The position numbers were made by a program, and so were the translations under genes. Below, in pieces: positions 5,180 through 5,280 of a stretch of 5,280 nucleotides of DNA; the stretch's first letter is position 1; each line of letters opens with the position of its first letter. Source of the DNA: Deltaproteobacteria bacterium (GTDB lineage: Bacteria; Desulfobacterota; Desulfobacteria; Desulfobacterales; ETH-SRB1); contig DAOUSD010000156.1 of assembly GCA_030627405.1 (NCBI GenBank), forward strand, positions 1 to 5,280. The letters run 5' to 3'. Below the pieces are notes generated by a model. That model saw only the letters and a program-made list of their open reading frames with translations. It did not search any database and was not told the DNA's origin.

Positions 5180-5280
5180 ATTTGAAAAATCCGAATCGGT
5201 AATATTTTTAACATATTGTATTCACGCGCATTTCCGACGACGTTTTTGGTTTCGTTTGGAAATGTTTGTTAACTTTTGAC
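5180..5280. other. Right-edge non-coding DNA, possible end of an integrated element
   Basis: About 100 bases lie beyond the truncated tRNA. Minus-strand frames reaching the window edge end at TGA (5222-5224) and TAA (5208-5210), but they are too short to identify. A weak dyad CCG-AAT-CGG (5191-5199) is flanked by A and T runs and could be a poor bidirectional terminator. If the tRNA scar reading is right, this is the end of the integrated element. Confidence 0.3.

Noticed and set aside
5184..5209. Bidirectional terminator around the CCG-AAT-CGG dyad
   Set aside because: The GC part of the stem is only three pairs and the A/T flanks are offset, so the hairpin would be weak.
5131..5280. A complete functional tRNA-Phe gene
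   Set aside because: No D-arm and no GCCGAGG 5' acceptor strand are found in the remaining sequence, and the anticodon stem is mismatched.
5222..5280. C-terminus of a tyrosine integrase on the minus strand next to the attachment scar
   Set aside because: Only about 18 basic residues before a TGA are visible and no integrase motif is present, so it cannot be supported from this window.

Overview
The window is AT-rich bacterial chromosome, most likely from a Desulfobacterota (deltaproteobacterial sulfate-reducer type) genome. This is an inference. It rests on the IHF-alpha-type protein, a stand-alone LarE, the character of a tRNA-Phe 3' fragment, and intergenic DNA of a style I associate with that group. 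No rRNA or other taxonomic marker is present.

Layout, left to right. Positions 1-231 are non-coding. They hold a short run of GTTCA-containing repeats and a 105-bp nested inverted repeat (119-223) with TA at both ends, resembling a small non-autonomous transposon remnant. Positions 232-2893 carry a tight minus-strand operon read right to left: a divergent NAD+-dependent DNA ligase, then an IHF-alpha/HU-family DNA-bending protein 3 bp downstream, then an unrecognised 174-aa protein 19 bp further on. The ligase keeps the nucleotidyl lysine motif, zinc finger, HhH region and BRCT domain, but by eye it lacks several residues essential in E. coli LigA.

Positions 2894-3253 are a long intergenic stretch between divergent transcription units. 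It contains a start-less 56-codon open frame, a CGTGCC repeat and a perfect CGTCAG/CTGACG dyad. Next come two plus-strand genes that overlap by 8 bp (57 aa and 173 aa), both unrecognised and probably translationally coupled. They converge on larE (minus, 4006-4824), the PP-loop sulfur transferase that makes the nickel-pincer cofactor of lactate racemase-type enzymes.

Upstream of larE, a TTGACA-16-TATCTT promoter is overlapped by an 8-bp dyad (AAGATATC/GATATCTT), a plausible operator. Further right lies the 3' half of a tRNA-Phe gene (minus, about 5131-5179), followed by a good intrinsic terminator (5075-5106). The 5' half of the tRNA is absent. This is the layout expected at the chromosomal end of an element integrated into a tRNA gene, with the element extending beyond the right edge.

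The main items for a second look are the divergent ligase with its IHF-like and unknown partners, the tRNA-Phe attachment-site scar, the TA-flanked palindromic element, and the two conserved-looking intergenic stretches. No CRISPR array, complete insertion sequence or defence system is visible.
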